The notes beneath the pieces are model-generated. The model made no database searches. It saw only the letters and a program-made list of their open reading frames with translations, and had not been told where the DNA came from. From Mycosarcoma maydis (taxonomy: Eukaryota; Basidiomycota; Ustilaginomycetes; Ustilaginales): a stretch of DNA of 64,000 nucleotides. The translations under genes and the position numbers were made by a program. Location: contig NC_026489.1 in the NCBI RefSeq assembly GCF_000328475.2, positions 124,001-188,000 of the forward strand. The letters are read 5' to 3'. Shown here in pieces: positions 11,126-20,839 of this stretch (position 1 is the stretch's first letter; each line of letters begins with the position of its first letter).

Positions 11126-13117
11126 CTATGGTTTGTGCGCGCGGCGTTTTGCGGAGCGCGTTGGGTTCCATTTGGAGCCGAGGCCGATGCCGATGCCTAG
11201 TGCGGTGGGCGTGGTGGGTGCGGTGGCTGCGGGGTTCGCAGCGCTGATAGGAGGCGCGGTCGCAGATGCATCACGCTGAGAAGTACTCGTATCGGCCAGG
11301 CGCGAGTGCGGTGGTGGATGCGCGTGGGCATACCAGGAAGCTTGCTGTTCAGGTGGCAACGACGCTGCGGTCCAAGCGGGATAGCTATGTGCATAGCCCG
11401 TCGACACACCTAATCCATGGTACAACGCAGGCTGCGAATACACGCCATGCACCGGCGCCCCCGGCGCCCCCGACACGGACCGGCGCCTCCACTTGTCCAT
11501 CCACTTGCTCTTATTCCTGTCGTCCAACTTACCCCTCATGGCCAAGCCCACCTTGCGCAACCTTTCGAGTCTGCGCAATCCAACGCCGGCAGTCAGCACC
11601 ACCGCTCCAAACGCTACCGCGCTCACTCCGGCAAACGCCCAGTCTAGCTCTTCCATATGACTCTTGAGGTTCATACCGAACAGTCCGGCCCACAGCGTGC
11701 CCGCAGAAATGCCCATGGTTGCAATGCTCGTCTTGAGATCCAGTGCCAGAAGCTTGTTTCGGTTGTTGTCGAGGATCAACTCGACCACTTCCTGCGTGTT
11801 GGTCATGTCCGAGTGCAGTTGTGTCGTTTCCGCGACCACTTCTTCCACTTGCTTGTCGAACGATTCCAGTAGCAGTTCCAGCTCGTCCATCGCTTGCGAG
11901 CCGTCGTTTGACGCAGTCGCATCGCAAGAGCTCGACGTATTGGCACTGCTCGTATGCGCATCGTTCGAAGATGCGCACCCCTTATCCGTGCTCGCAGACG
12001 GCGGTATACTAGATAGGTGCATCAACTGCATATCCTCGTCGTTCTCCAATACCTCCACTACCGCATTCTTGACCGCCTTACTCCGACTCAGAAACGCGTT
12101 CAACTTTCGCGATACCTGCAACAGCGTTCGTAACTTATCGCGATCCACATCGTCATCCAACTGCTCCAAGACCTCGCTCGTCCATCCCCTTACGACGCCC
12201 AACTCGATGCGCAACGCATCGAGCACAGACACGAGGATGCTCTCCAATGCCCTGAACTCGTACGCTAGTGCTCCTGGACTCGACGATGTGCTGGTGTGCT
12301 GATGCGCATTCTGGTGTGGCGGACGCAGATTGTGCTGCAGATTGTACACAAATGCAGAGTGTAGCTGACTGTCTGTGCTGCCGTAACTGTCGAATAGCAG
12401 GACCTTGTCCTTTTTGATCATAGCTCGAATGTGCAGGATATTGACGAGGATGCCTCCTCTTCGCACCAGGATGGTGGGCACCAGGTTCGGCACGCGTGAG
12501 TCGATCTTTCGCAGATCACGCGGTTCCAGACCGTGATCCGAACAGAGACGCGATTTCTTAAACACTCCAGACGTCGAAGTAGCCGATCCGGTCGAGTCAA
12601 AGATGGTGCAGCGCAGCATGATGTCCGGAGACAGTTGGGTTGTTCCGAGTCCAGCAAGCGATGCGGGCGTTGCGGGCGAGTACGGCGATGATGACGCCGG
12701 TGCAACAGGTGCGGTTGGCGACGTAGACGGTCCGGTGCTGCTAACGCTCGACGAACGGGCTGAACTTGTGCGAGCTGCGTTCATCGCACCCGTAAACGTA
12801 TGCACTCCATGACTTAGCAGCCATCCTGTCCAGCGCGCATCTACCAAGCATCGGCGCTTACTCCACATCGATGCGGTTCGCACAACACCCGTTGGTCGCC
12901 ACGCCAATCCCGACATCGACGACACTGGCCGCCTCATCTGCCCTTGCAATCCAACAGCATCCTCGGCTGACATCTGCTTGGCCTTGCCCTTCTTGTCCCG
13001 CCCTCGGACGCGCCCATCTACAGCATCTCCTGTCGAACAGCGAACCCCCTGCGTATATCGCCTCGCAGTCATCTCTCCACCAACCAGTCGAGCGAGCCAC
13101 CTCGCTGAAACTCGCAT
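11126..13117 (-). CDS. MRS2: MRS2-type mitochondrial inner-membrane magnesium channel (CorA superfamily)
   Basis: Carries Mg2+ into the mitochondrial matrix as a pentameric channel. 663 residues, single exon. The ATG at 13117 gives an Arg-rich, acid-poor start (MRVSARWLARLVGGEMTARR) suited to a mitochondrial presequence; the open frame continues upstream but without another ATG. Conserved N-domain: LRKIDSRVPNLVPTILVRRG (about 198-217), ILVNILHIRAMIKKDKVLLFD, ALPYEFRALE-like block YEFRALESILVSVLDAL. A Ser/Thr/Asn-rich insert follows VLENDEDMQLMHLS, then a coiled segment VEEVVAETTQLHSDMTNTQE. Two membrane helices flank the selectivity motif Gly-Met-Asn at 481-483 (LFGMN; the family norm is YGMN). 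The C-terminal tail after the second helix is long (about 150 residues), Pro/Ala-rich and basic. Confidence 0.93.
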   Translation of the reverse strand: MRVSARWLARLVGGEMTARRYTQGVRCSTGDAVDGRVRGRDKKGKAKQMSAEDAVGLQGQMRRPVSSMSGLAWRPTGVVRTASMWSKRRCLVDARWTGWLLSHGVHTFTGAMNAARTSSARSSSVSSTGPSTSPTAPVAPASSSPYSPATPASLAGLGTTQLSPDIMLRCTIFDSTGSATSTSGVFKKSRLCSDHGLEPRDLRKIDSRVPNLVPTILVRRGGILVNILHIRAMIKKDKVLLFDSYGSTDSQLHSAFVYNLQHNLRPPHQNAHQHTSTSSSPGALAYEFRALESILVSVLDALRIELGVVRGWTSEVLEQLDDDVDRDKLRTLLQVSRKLNAFLSRSKAVKNAVVEVLENDEDMQLMHLSSIPPSASTDKGCASSNDAHTSSANTSSSCDATASNDGSQAMDELELLLESFDKQVEEVVAETTQLHSDMTNTQEVVELILDNNRNKLLALDLKTSIATMGISAGTLWAGLFGMNLKSHMEELDWAFAGVSAVAFGAVVLTAGVGLRRLERLRKVGLAMRGKLDDRNKSKWMDKWRRRSVSGAPGAPVHGVYSQPALYHGLGVSTGYAHSYPAWTAASLPPEQQASWYAHAHPPPHSRLADTSTSQRDASATAPPISAANPAATAPTTPTALGIGIGLGSKWNPTRSAKRRAHKP

Positions 13118-13548
13118 CCCCGTCTTGTATCTCGAGTTCTGCACCCGCAATCGCCCGTGCGTAGATCAACGACGATGGATGATGTATGAGTCCCCAGTGG
13201 TGCAAGAACCAAGACGACAAGCACAAACTACGAAGTACAAGGTGAAACACAGAAGCATCAAGGCGTTGCTTTCTCGTTACTTTCAGGAATCTCCAAATCT
13301 CCTTTTCCTTTATTCGGATCTCGGCCGCTCCTCTGTCCTCCACTTGGGTGCAAATCGCAACTTTCGTGTTTCTCTCTGTGACACCAAGCATACGAAACAA
13401 CCCCGAACCCTCATTCACGATTGGCCTTGATATCTTGTGGACGTACCGCACGACACACGCACACAGCATACACACAACATAGCAGCGCCAGACGTAAAGA
13501 TCCGCTCCAACATCAATGGGATTCACAAATGAGAACTCTAAGCCTTCT
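13118..13548. other. Intergenic between MRS2 and the formin gene
   Basis: About 430 bp holding the MRS2 upstream region and the formin 3' flank; both genes read leftward. Includes one ATTCACGATTGG motif near 13413. No separate gene seen. Confidence 0.6.
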
Positions 13549-16500
13549 TCACCCACCGCCGTTGTCCGACTTGACACTCTGAGCCGCCGCCGAAAACCCC
13601 GATAGATCGGGATCGAACCACTCCAGATCTGAGCTCGCTGCTCCTCCTACATCCGGCTTGCGAGGTGCAGCCAGAGCATCTTGGAATACACGCTTGTCGT
13701 CTTGTGCCGCATCCTCGTCCTGCTCTGCTTCATTCTCAGCCGTCCGTGAAGCGTGATCTGTGCTAGTCTCGTGTCCACCTTGCTCCGATGGACCCAACAG
13801 CGAACCACCCGCTGCGTCGACTTGATTGCTCGTGGACGAATATGACGGCACCAACGTCACATCGCCTACCGTCGTATCGTTCAAACCCCTCATGCCTGGA
13901 GATGAGACCGAGATCGATGCTGAGGGCGTATGCGTCGTCGACGAAGTCTGCTGCGACAGAGCGGGTGACGAGTCGATCGTCATGGACGGTGATGTCACTT
14001 CTCCAGATGTCTCTTTGGCCAGCGTCGAGTTGGTAGGATGCGGTGCATCTCGTCCAGAGCGACGATCTCGTCTGCGTGTCGTTCTGAACGCGCTAGAACT
14101 GGCGGAAGCATGTTGCTCGCCCGATGCTCCTTCTTCTCCACCTTGCAGCTTGGCCAGCATCGCTGCGGCTACATCCGAAGGGCTGCCTTGCGCACCCGCG
14201 AGTACGCTGCCAGAGCCATGAATCGAGTCGTTGGATCCGTCTGCACCTGCACTTGCCGCTGTCGCTGCTGCCGCCGCTGCTGCTGCTGCATTTGTCTGCC
14301 TCCTCTCCCTCGCCTTTCTCCTCTGCTTGTTTGGTCCACCCCCGCCACTTCGCAGCGATCCCAGCAGCGTCTCGAGCACCGCACTGTCGTCGACACCCGC
14401 TTCCTTCCTCGCCAGCGCCTCCTGCCTCTCCTTCTCCCTCTCTTCCGCCGCAGCTCTCCGCTTGGCCTCCATCGCCCTCTGCTCGCCGATCCGCACATTG
14501 TCCACTTTCACCTTCTTGTAGGCAGCCAAGAACTCCTTGAAGATGCCGAAAAAATCTTCAGTGCGCATCGTCTGGTTGGCCAACTGCCCCAGCCCGCGCT
14601 TCTTCGGATCCAGCCCTTCACCAAAGTACTTGAGCGCTTCGTTGTAGACTCGCTCGGTGAACTGCACCTGGTCGTTGAGTCTCTGCAGCTCCGACGCCGC
14701 GTCGTTGAGGAAGGGAAGCATGATCTTGACGTACGGATCCTGTAGGTTCTCTTCACTCTCATCGAGCAGTCGATCCAGCTCCTTGCGGTGTTGGAAACTG
14801 CCCGACTTGAGCTCGGCCAAATCGCGACGCAAGTCCCACAATTGCACTCGACACGCTTCGGCCGGCAGTTCGAGCTCATCCATGAACGCTTCCACTTCAG
14901 GGAAACACTTGGAGATGGTGCGCTCAACGAAATGCAACAGCGTAGTGCCGTCCGACGCCTTGGTATCGACGAGTTTGTTGATCGAAGTGATCTTAAAACC
15001 AAAAGCGCCACCTTGCACACCGGTTGAGTTGAGGTAGTTACCCATCATGAGGATGAGACTAAGCAGACGAGCGAAAGCTTTAGCCTTCATCAAGCCTTCT
15101 GAGGCGTCTCGAACCTTGACCATACCCGACTTGATGAGGTCAAAAGTTTCCTTGTACTTGGTCATGTACAGCAAACCTTTGACCTTTTCCTTGAGATGCG
15201 GGACCGTCATCAACAACACCACGAGGCGATCAGCAGGATGTAGCAGCCGCAGCTCCTCGTCCGACGCATTCCTGTATTCTCCCAACTGACCCTTGGTCTC
15301 GCTCTCGGGATAGTGTCGCAACAACTCGGTGAGGAAACTCTGATCGAGCACCGCTTCGTTGCAGTTGATGATATGATGCGCCACTTCTTCCGGCGAAGCC
15401 TGCTTGCTCTCCGTCAAACTCGACTTGACGCGCTTCAGCACCATCTCGATACCTTGACGCGTCTGCAAGCTGAGATGCGTCTTGAGCTCGATCTTGTCCT
15501 TCTTTGCGGTCGAAGTCGACTTTTTGACGGGTTGCTTAGCCTTGAAGTCTTCCTCCATCTCTTCAAATAGCCCTTCCTGCTGCAGCGTCTTGACGAGCGC
15601 TTCTTCATCCGCGGTGAGCTCGTGCTTGCCAAAGATGGTCTCGGCAGCATGTTGCGGCGAGAGCTTGTCCCATTGCAGCTGCTTCATCTTGGAGCTTGCC
15701 ATGGCGAGCACCTCTTTGCGACTGAGAGCGTGGTTGGCGAAGAGACCCGCAACGCCGGGAGCAGGAGGCGCAGCGATGGGTCCAGCAGGACCGAGGTTCA
15801 TAGGAGCATACGACGCACGCACATTCATCATCGAGTTGCGGTAAGGGCCGCTGTCCTGCATGGGTGATTCCGTGACCGAGCCAGGCGGTGGTGGAGCAGG
15901 AGGAGCAGGCGTGCTGGTGATCGATGGAATCATCGAGCCAGGGCGCGACGAGTCGGGCGTCGAGAAAGCGGATCGCATTTCGGTACTGAAGCTGTGGCTG
16001 CTCATCTGGGAGAAGCTGGGCATCATGCCTGGTGCAGGCGGCGGCGGTGGCGGTGGAGGCGGCGGCGGAGGTGGCATGGCTGCGGCATCGAGCAGTGCCT
16101 TCTGGCTTGTTGACATGCCTCCGGCCGCAGGTGGCAGCATCGGCGGCGGGGGCGGCGGGGGAGGAGGAGGAGGAGGAGGCGGTGGAGGTGTCGCCAGTCC
16201 TTGGGTAGCAGCCTCCGGAGCGGCTACAGCCTCGGCAACACTGAGCACTTCTGGATCAGGCTTCTTCTTTCCTCGTCCTGCGATCAGCTCATCGTCAGAA
16301 TCCGAGTCGTCATCGCGTTGACGGCGGATCTCGTCGAGCAAGGTGCGCACAGCAGGATGCGAAGTGCGCTTAGTCTTGCCTCCCGGTGTCGGTGCCTGCG
16401 CTTTGCGACGTCGAGACTCGCGCGCATCCACCATGCGCGAGGCCAGATCCGTGTTTTGCGCCATTCCAGCGGCCAACGTTGCCTGAATCTTCCACTTGGC

Positions 16501-19149
16501 TGCTTCGGGATCTAACGGCTCTTCGTCGTGCCCCTCATCTTGCTCTTCCTCATCATCAGCACCGTCCTCGCCCTCCTGACCGTCATTCGCGGCTTGACGC
16601 GCCAAGGTGGGCTGGCGCCGCACCGATGCAGAGATACGTTTGCGATCGTCGTCGGTCGGCACACCGGGCATAGCAGGAACAGGCGGCACGTCGCCACCTT
16701 TAGCACCAGCCTTATTCTTGCGGGCATTGGCCTCGAGCTTGCGGATGGTCTTGTTGCGCTCCAGCTGCTTTTCCAATGTATCGACGAGTTGTTTGCGGTC
16801 CAAGCTGCCCTTACCAGGTGCAGCGACATCGCTGACATCCATCTGAGCTTCGCGCAGCATGTCGTACAGCTCTCGAATTTGGATCTCGAGCGCAACGACG
16901 CGATCGATATACGCCTTTTCCATCTCGTCCATCTCGTCACGTGCAGCGCCGGCATTGCCGCGAGCCAGCGCTAGATCGTCTTCCAGCTTTTCGATCTGCT
17001 CCTGCAGTTTACCAATGAGGCCGTCTGAGCCGGCTTTGAGCTTGGACTCGAGCTGAAGCTTTTCCTGTTCGAGGGAGGCCGCTTTGGCTTTAGCTTTTTG
17101 CAGCTCGGACTGCATCGAGTTGATGTGGTCTTGATCGGCAAATCGTGAAAGGACATTGTTCACCGAGACACCGAGCAGCGATGAGAGGTCGTTGCCTTCG
17201 ACAGCACCCTTGCGGTCCATGACGACCGAGGTCACCATCGAATCGATGAGCTGGTAGTAGTGTACGAGATCGTCGCCGTCTCTGCGGATCAACAAGAGAT
17301 GCTGCAAAGCTGACAGGAAGAAATCGTAGGCTCGCGAGCCTTCGACCTTGCCGACAATAGCTCGAAAGACGTCGACAGGATCGCTCAGATCGGTGAGCAC
17401 CTCCTTGTTGAACGTCTCGACGACATCTTCGTGATCCGCCTCTGCGCCCTTTTCGAAGACGCCAATTTGAGCATCGAGGTCTGGATTCTTGAAGGCATGC
17501 ATCTTGATCAAGATGCGCTGCAGGCCACTCGCCTCCATCTGATTACGAAGGTGGACGCGCACCTCGAACTCGGGTACGATGTCCGAGTTGAGGATGGCAT
17601 TGATGAGAAACATGTTGTTGATGGCGTACTCGTTCAAGCTGGACTCGTGCGGACCGACAACGCTAAGCTTTTTCACCTCGTCTGAAGCGCCGACCATGGA
17701 GCCCATCTTGCCTCTACCATCAATGGTCTGCTCAAGAACGCGAAACCACGCATCGAAGCGACCGTGGTCACCCTGACTGGTCTTGAGGTCGTCAAAGGCT
17801 TTCAGCACGAGACGGTGACCGGTAGGTTTGTCCCAATGACACAAGAAGAGCAGGATATCGGCTGCCTGCTTGCGCGTGGTGAGTTGAAGCGAGATCATGG
17901 AGTGGGTGATGCCACTGATGCATTTGGGCTGGGCAAGGGCATCGTTGGCACCGGGCTTGGAGTTGAAGAGTGAACGGAAAGCTTTGAGCACTTCGTACTC
18001 GAGCGAGAGATCGTTATCGTTTTTGATGCCTTTGGCGTGTAAACCGCTGAGGAAGCTGGCAAGAACGGGCGTACCTTTCGCCTCGACAAAACTCTGAATC
18101 CAACCGATGGCACAGGTTCGCAGCGTCACGGCGAGCGACTCAATGTGCTTTGTGGTGACGGTGCCATCCATGAACTTTTTGATGAACCACTCGGGCGAGT
18201 TGCGCGTAATGACCAAGCCGGAGCCGCCGCCCGCCTGCGCGCCCGACAGACCTGCGTGCTGACGACGATTGCGGTCGCGCTCCTTCTCGGCGTGCCACTC
18301 GGTGAGCTTGTCATTATAGACGAGGGTCCACTTTTTGTCGACGCTAAAGTTCAACATGTTGCGCCGTGCCGTTTCTTTGAGTTCATCCGAAAGGTTTCCA
18401 CCAGGCACGTTGAGAAAGTCGCGCTTGTCCATGAGTTCGGCAAACAGACGTTCGACTTGGTCGTCAGGAGGCCGTTGTAGCACAAAGTCAGGCGCCTTTC
18501 CGCCCGGCTGGTACGACTCTCGGGCCAAGCTGGAATGGCTGTTGCTGGCGCTGGGGGTGTCGGCGTGCGAATAGCCGCCGGAAGCGACCGACATCCTGCT
18601 GACGATATCGTGGGGCATGTGAACACCACCGTTAGCGAGGCCGGAGCTAGTGTTGGAAGTGTAGCGCGAGGAGCATGTGGCGCCGTTAGGACTCAAGGAA
18701 CTCGAGGTAGAATGCATCGAGTCGTGCGTGCTGACACCATGACGGGACATGGAAGTTGCAGACGGATTGCGACGATGCGACGAGAGGCCAGAACTAGACG
18801 AGACTGTGGAGCCATTGGTGTGAGAGATGATGGACGAGGTGGATGGATAAGGAGCGAATTCATGGGCATTGCTGACGAGCCTAGACCTTGGCACATCGTA
18901 CTGAACATCTGAGTAGGCGCTGGATCGTTGAATGCCATGACCTAGCGAAGGATTGCCGGAAGGATTGCCAATGGAGAGCTTAGAGCTGGTGGGACTGGCG
19001 TTGTTATGATAAGACGAGCTGGCGAGCACACTGTCAACGGGGACAGGCGTGCGCCCTGTGGCGGTGCGTTCGTAGGGGATAGCCTTATCGGCAGCTTCCG
19101 ACGAGTGAAACTGGCGCGAGCGCTTTTTGCGACCAAAGAGCGAGTCCAT
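13549..19149 (-). CDS. Diaphanous-related formin (Bni1/SepA type)
   Basis: Nucleates and elongates unbranched actin filaments at the growing tip and septum. Single exon, 1866 residues. Order of parts: Ser-rich N-terminus; Rho-GTPase-binding/FH3 region from about 230 (PPDDQVERLFAELMDKRDFL, WFIKKFMDGTV, AIGWIQSFVEAKGTP) to about 680; coiled coil about 680-810 (ELQKAKAKAASLEQEKLQLE); acidic segment; FH1 with two long polyproline runs about 983-1093; FH2 about 1148-1545 (KMKQLQWDKL, LLMTVPHLKEK, LLSLILMMGNYLNSTG, GAFGFKI); DAD-like autoinhibitory motif near 1585 (DDSAVLETLLGSLRSG followed by RRKARERR). The tail is Ala/Ser/Thr-rich. The FH3 plus DAD layout indicates Rho/Cdc42-gated autoinhibition. 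U. maydis has formins named Drf1 and Srf1; the DAD-bearing layout fits a diaphanous-related one, but I cannot assign the ortholog from sequence alone. Confidence 0.95.
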   Translation of the reverse strand: MDSLFGRKKRSRQFHSSEAADKAIPYERTATGRTPVPVDSVLASSSYHNNASPTSSKLSIGNPSGNPSLGHGIQRSSAYSDVQYDVPRSRLVSNAHEFAPYPSTSSIISHTNGSTVSSSSGLSSHRRNPSATSMSRHGVSTHDSMHSTSSSLSPNGATCSSRYTSNTSSGLANGGVHMPHDIVSRMSVASGGYSHADTPSASNSHSSLARESYQPGGKAPDFVLQRPPDDQVERLFAELMDKRDFLNVPGGNLSDELKETARRNMLNFSVDKKWTLVYNDKLTEWHAEKERDRNRRQHAGLSGAQAGGGSGLVITRNSPEWFIKKFMDGTVTTKHIESLAVTLRTCAIGWIQSFVEAKGTPVLASFLSGLHAKGIKNDNDLSLEYEVLKAFRSLFNSKPGANDALAQPKCISGITHSMISLQLTTRKQAADILLFLCHWDKPTGHRLVLKAFDDLKTSQGDHGRFDAWFRVLEQTIDGRGKMGSMVGASDEVKKLSVVGPHESSLNEYAINNMFLINAILNSDIVPEFEVRVHLRNQMEASGLQRILIKMHAFKNPDLDAQIGVFEKGAEADHEDVVETFNKEVLTDLSDPVDVFRAIVGKVEGSRAYDFFLSALQHLLLIRRDGDDLVHYYQLIDSMVTSVVMDRKGAVEGNDLSSLLGVSVNNVLSRFADQDHINSMQSELQKAKAKAASLEQEKLQLESKLKAGSDGLIGKLQEQIEKLEDDLALARGNAGAARDEMDEMEKAYIDRVVALEIQIRELYDMLREAQMDVSDVAAPGKGSLDRKQLVDTLEKQLERNKTIRKLEANARKNKAGAKGGDVPPVPAMPGVPTDDDRKRISASVRRQPTLARQAANDGQEGEDGADDEEEQDEGHDEEPLDPEAAKWKIQATLAAGMAQNTDLASRMVDARESRRRKAQAPTPGGKTKRTSHPAVRTLLDEIRRQRDDDSDSDDELIAGRGKKKPDPEVLSVAEAVAAPEAATQGLATPPPPPPPPPPPPPPPPMLPPAAGGMSTSQKALLDAAAMPPPPPPPPPPPPPAPGMMPSFSQMSSHSFSTEMRSAFSTPDSSRPGSMIPSITSTPAPPAPPPPGSVTESPMQDSGPYRNSMMNVRASYAPMNLGPAGPIAAPPAPGVAGLFANHALSRKEVLAMASSKMKQLQWDKLSPQHAAETIFGKHELTADEEALVKTLQQEGLFEEMEEDFKAKQPVKKSTSTAKKDKIELKTHLSLQTRQGIEMVLKRVKSSLTESKQASPEEVAHHIINCNEAVLDQSFLTELLRHYPESETKGQLGEYRNASDEELRLLHPADRLVVLLMTVPHLKEKVKGLLYMTKYKETFDLIKSGMVKVRDASEGLMKAKAFARLLSLILMMGNYLNSTGVQGGAFGFKITSINKLVDTKASDGTTLLHFVERTISKCFPEVEAFMDELELPAEACRVQLWDLRRDLAELKSGSFQHRKELDRLLDESEENLQDPYVKIMLPFLNDAASELQRLNDQVQFTERVYNEALKYFGEGLDPKKRGLGQLANQTMRTEDFFGIFKEFLAAYKKVKVDNVRIGEQRAMEAKRRAAAEEREKERQEALARKEAGVDDSAVLETLLGSLRSGGGGPNKQRRKARERRQTNAAAAAAAAATAASAGADGSNDSIHGSGSVLAGAQGSPSDVAAAMLAKLQGGEEGASGEQHASASSSAFRTTRRRDRRSGRDAPHPTNSTLAKETSGEVTSPSMTIDSSPALSQQTSSTTHTPSASISVSSPGMRGLNDTTVGDVTLVPSYSSTSNQVDAAGGSLLGPSEQGGHETSTDHASRTAENEAEQDEDAAQDDKRVFQDALAAPRKPDVGGAASSDLEWFDPDLSGFSAAAQSVKSDNGGG

Positions 19150-20303
19150 GGCGAGTAGGATGCTGAGTCAGAATCGGAAGCTGCCGTAAAGGTGCGATGC
19201 GAAAAAGAGATGACGACGGAAGCAAGTCGATGCTAAGGACAAGCCGTGCAGATGTTCTGCTGAAACTGCCGATCACGCGATCATGGAGGGCGATACGACC
19301 GTTGCAACGACGCGGCTACTCGGAACGGCTTTTGCCGCAGAACGAAGAAGGAGCGAGTGATGAAAAACACTCGACAAGCTTGCTGGCGTATGCGTTAGTC
19401 GATCGCTGGCCACCGCCGAGCTGATAATGGAAAGAGGGAGATGTTCGGTGTTGGCCACGCCCAAAGGATTGCGAGCTATCCAGTACAGTCGCGGACGTGA
19501 TAGTTGCAGAAGAGATTTGCTTGCGAATCAGACAGGGAGGGAAGAGGGTAATCCATACGGTTGGATGTCAAGAAACGCACGACTTGTTGGACCACAAAGT
19601 TGGTCAAACCGCTCTCACCACTCACCACTCACGACTCGTGACTCGTGACTGTGACAAGTGGGCGTCGGTGGGAAATCACGACGAATACGTGATATGCAAG
19701 GGTCGCTTGAGCTGGCTGCGCTTGGGTCAAGTGCCCTTCATTTTCCCGATTCGTGATTGGTGAGGTGCAAAACTAAACCCAAAATTCACGAATCGAATCG
19801 TGAATAACGTTCACGGTTAGTGTGTGGTCGTGAGTCGTGAGTGTTGCGTGTGACTTTTGTCTCTTTTGGTGTAGGTAACCAGCTCTTCGTTTGGCAATCG
19901 TGAATCTTGAATTTTTCCCACTTTACGGCGGCGACTCGAACTTGGTCTGTTTGGTCGCCAGCAACGCGCGTTTGCTTCCCGCTGGTTGTCGCCTGAGTTA
20001 CGTACATAGAATAGAACATTCACAGATTCACGATGCGTGATTAATAAAATATTTCACTGTCAAGTGTGTGTGCGTGTGTGCGTGGGCTAACATCACGCAT
20101 ACAGTAGATACACACGCGTTCTGGCGTCGTGACTGTGCGCCAGCGCGGTGCGTCCGCGTTTGACTCCGTCTTGCGTGGAAACCGTGAATCAAGCGACGAG
20201 TGTGAGCGTTGTGTTGTTTTGTTTGGGCGTGCAGCCAGATCTTGATTCTGGTGATTCACGATTTATCTCCCCTCACGCCTTCTTGCGTTCTATTTTGGTA
20301 GGT

Positions 20304-20354
20304 ATTCACGATTCACAATTCACGATTCACAGTTCACGATTCACGATTCGTGAT
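20304..20354. repeat. TCGTGAn/ATTCACG heptamer cluster
   Basis: Seven tightly packed copies of ATTCACG-type units (with CAATTCACG and CAGTTCACG variants), then a switch to the reverse orientation (ATTCGTGATT). One of the densest copies of the dispersed intergenic family in this window. Confidence 0.85.
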
Positions 20355-20375
20355 TTGCTTCCGACGGCGCGACTC

Positions 20376-20400
20376 TCGACTCGTCACTGTGACGAGTCGA
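20376..20400. repeat. Perfect 12-bp inverted repeat with 1-nt centre
   Basis: Arms 20376-20387 (TCGACTCGTCAC) and 20389-20400 (GTGACGAGTCGA) are exact reverse complements around a single T. It lies 20 bp after a heptamer cluster and is followed by another ATTCACGATTCGTGATT copy. Confidence 0.85.
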
Positions 20401-20839
20401 TTCACGATTCGTGATTGGTGCCGTCGCGCGCCTCTGTTATTTCACGCGAGAATCCCAGATCATTGCGCCCGTCTATCTTGGCATTGGCGTACTGTACACA
20501 GCATGCCCGCTTCGCCACTTGGCCTCTTCGCTGCTTCACGAGGTTTGGTCAGAACGAGAACGACAGCATCCGGGCTAGCGTACATTACAGTACAGCACGC
20601 TGTGTCATTTTGATTTCGACGTAGACAAGCTGATTCACGTTTGTGGCTCTGCTCGTCTTGTCATTAGACACAACAGAGCATTGGCGTGACGGACAAACAC
20701 GACAGAATTCGGTATGACATTCACGCGTATCAAGCCTCGCTGCTCGTCGCTCGACGCGTACTGCAGCATGCTTGAAGAGTAAGCATCGTGCAAGTGGCAA
20801 GTGAATCAAGAAAACCTCGCACTGGGGCGGTAAACATGT

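Larger units (their letters stand above)
19150..20839. other. Intergenic upstream of the formin, dense in TCGTGAn repeats
   Basis: About 1.7 kb between the formin start and the 3' end of the next minus-strand gene. It contains clusters of the heptameric motif at 19615-19655 (ACTCGTG variant), 19775-19810, 20260-20275 and 20304-20354, and a perfect inverted repeat at 20376-20400. No gene seen. Confidence 0.6.

Noticed and set aside
14038..14745. 235-codon plus-strand ORF opposite the formin
   Set aside because: Cys/Arg/Leu-rich shadow of the formin Ala-rich tail and FH2 domain.
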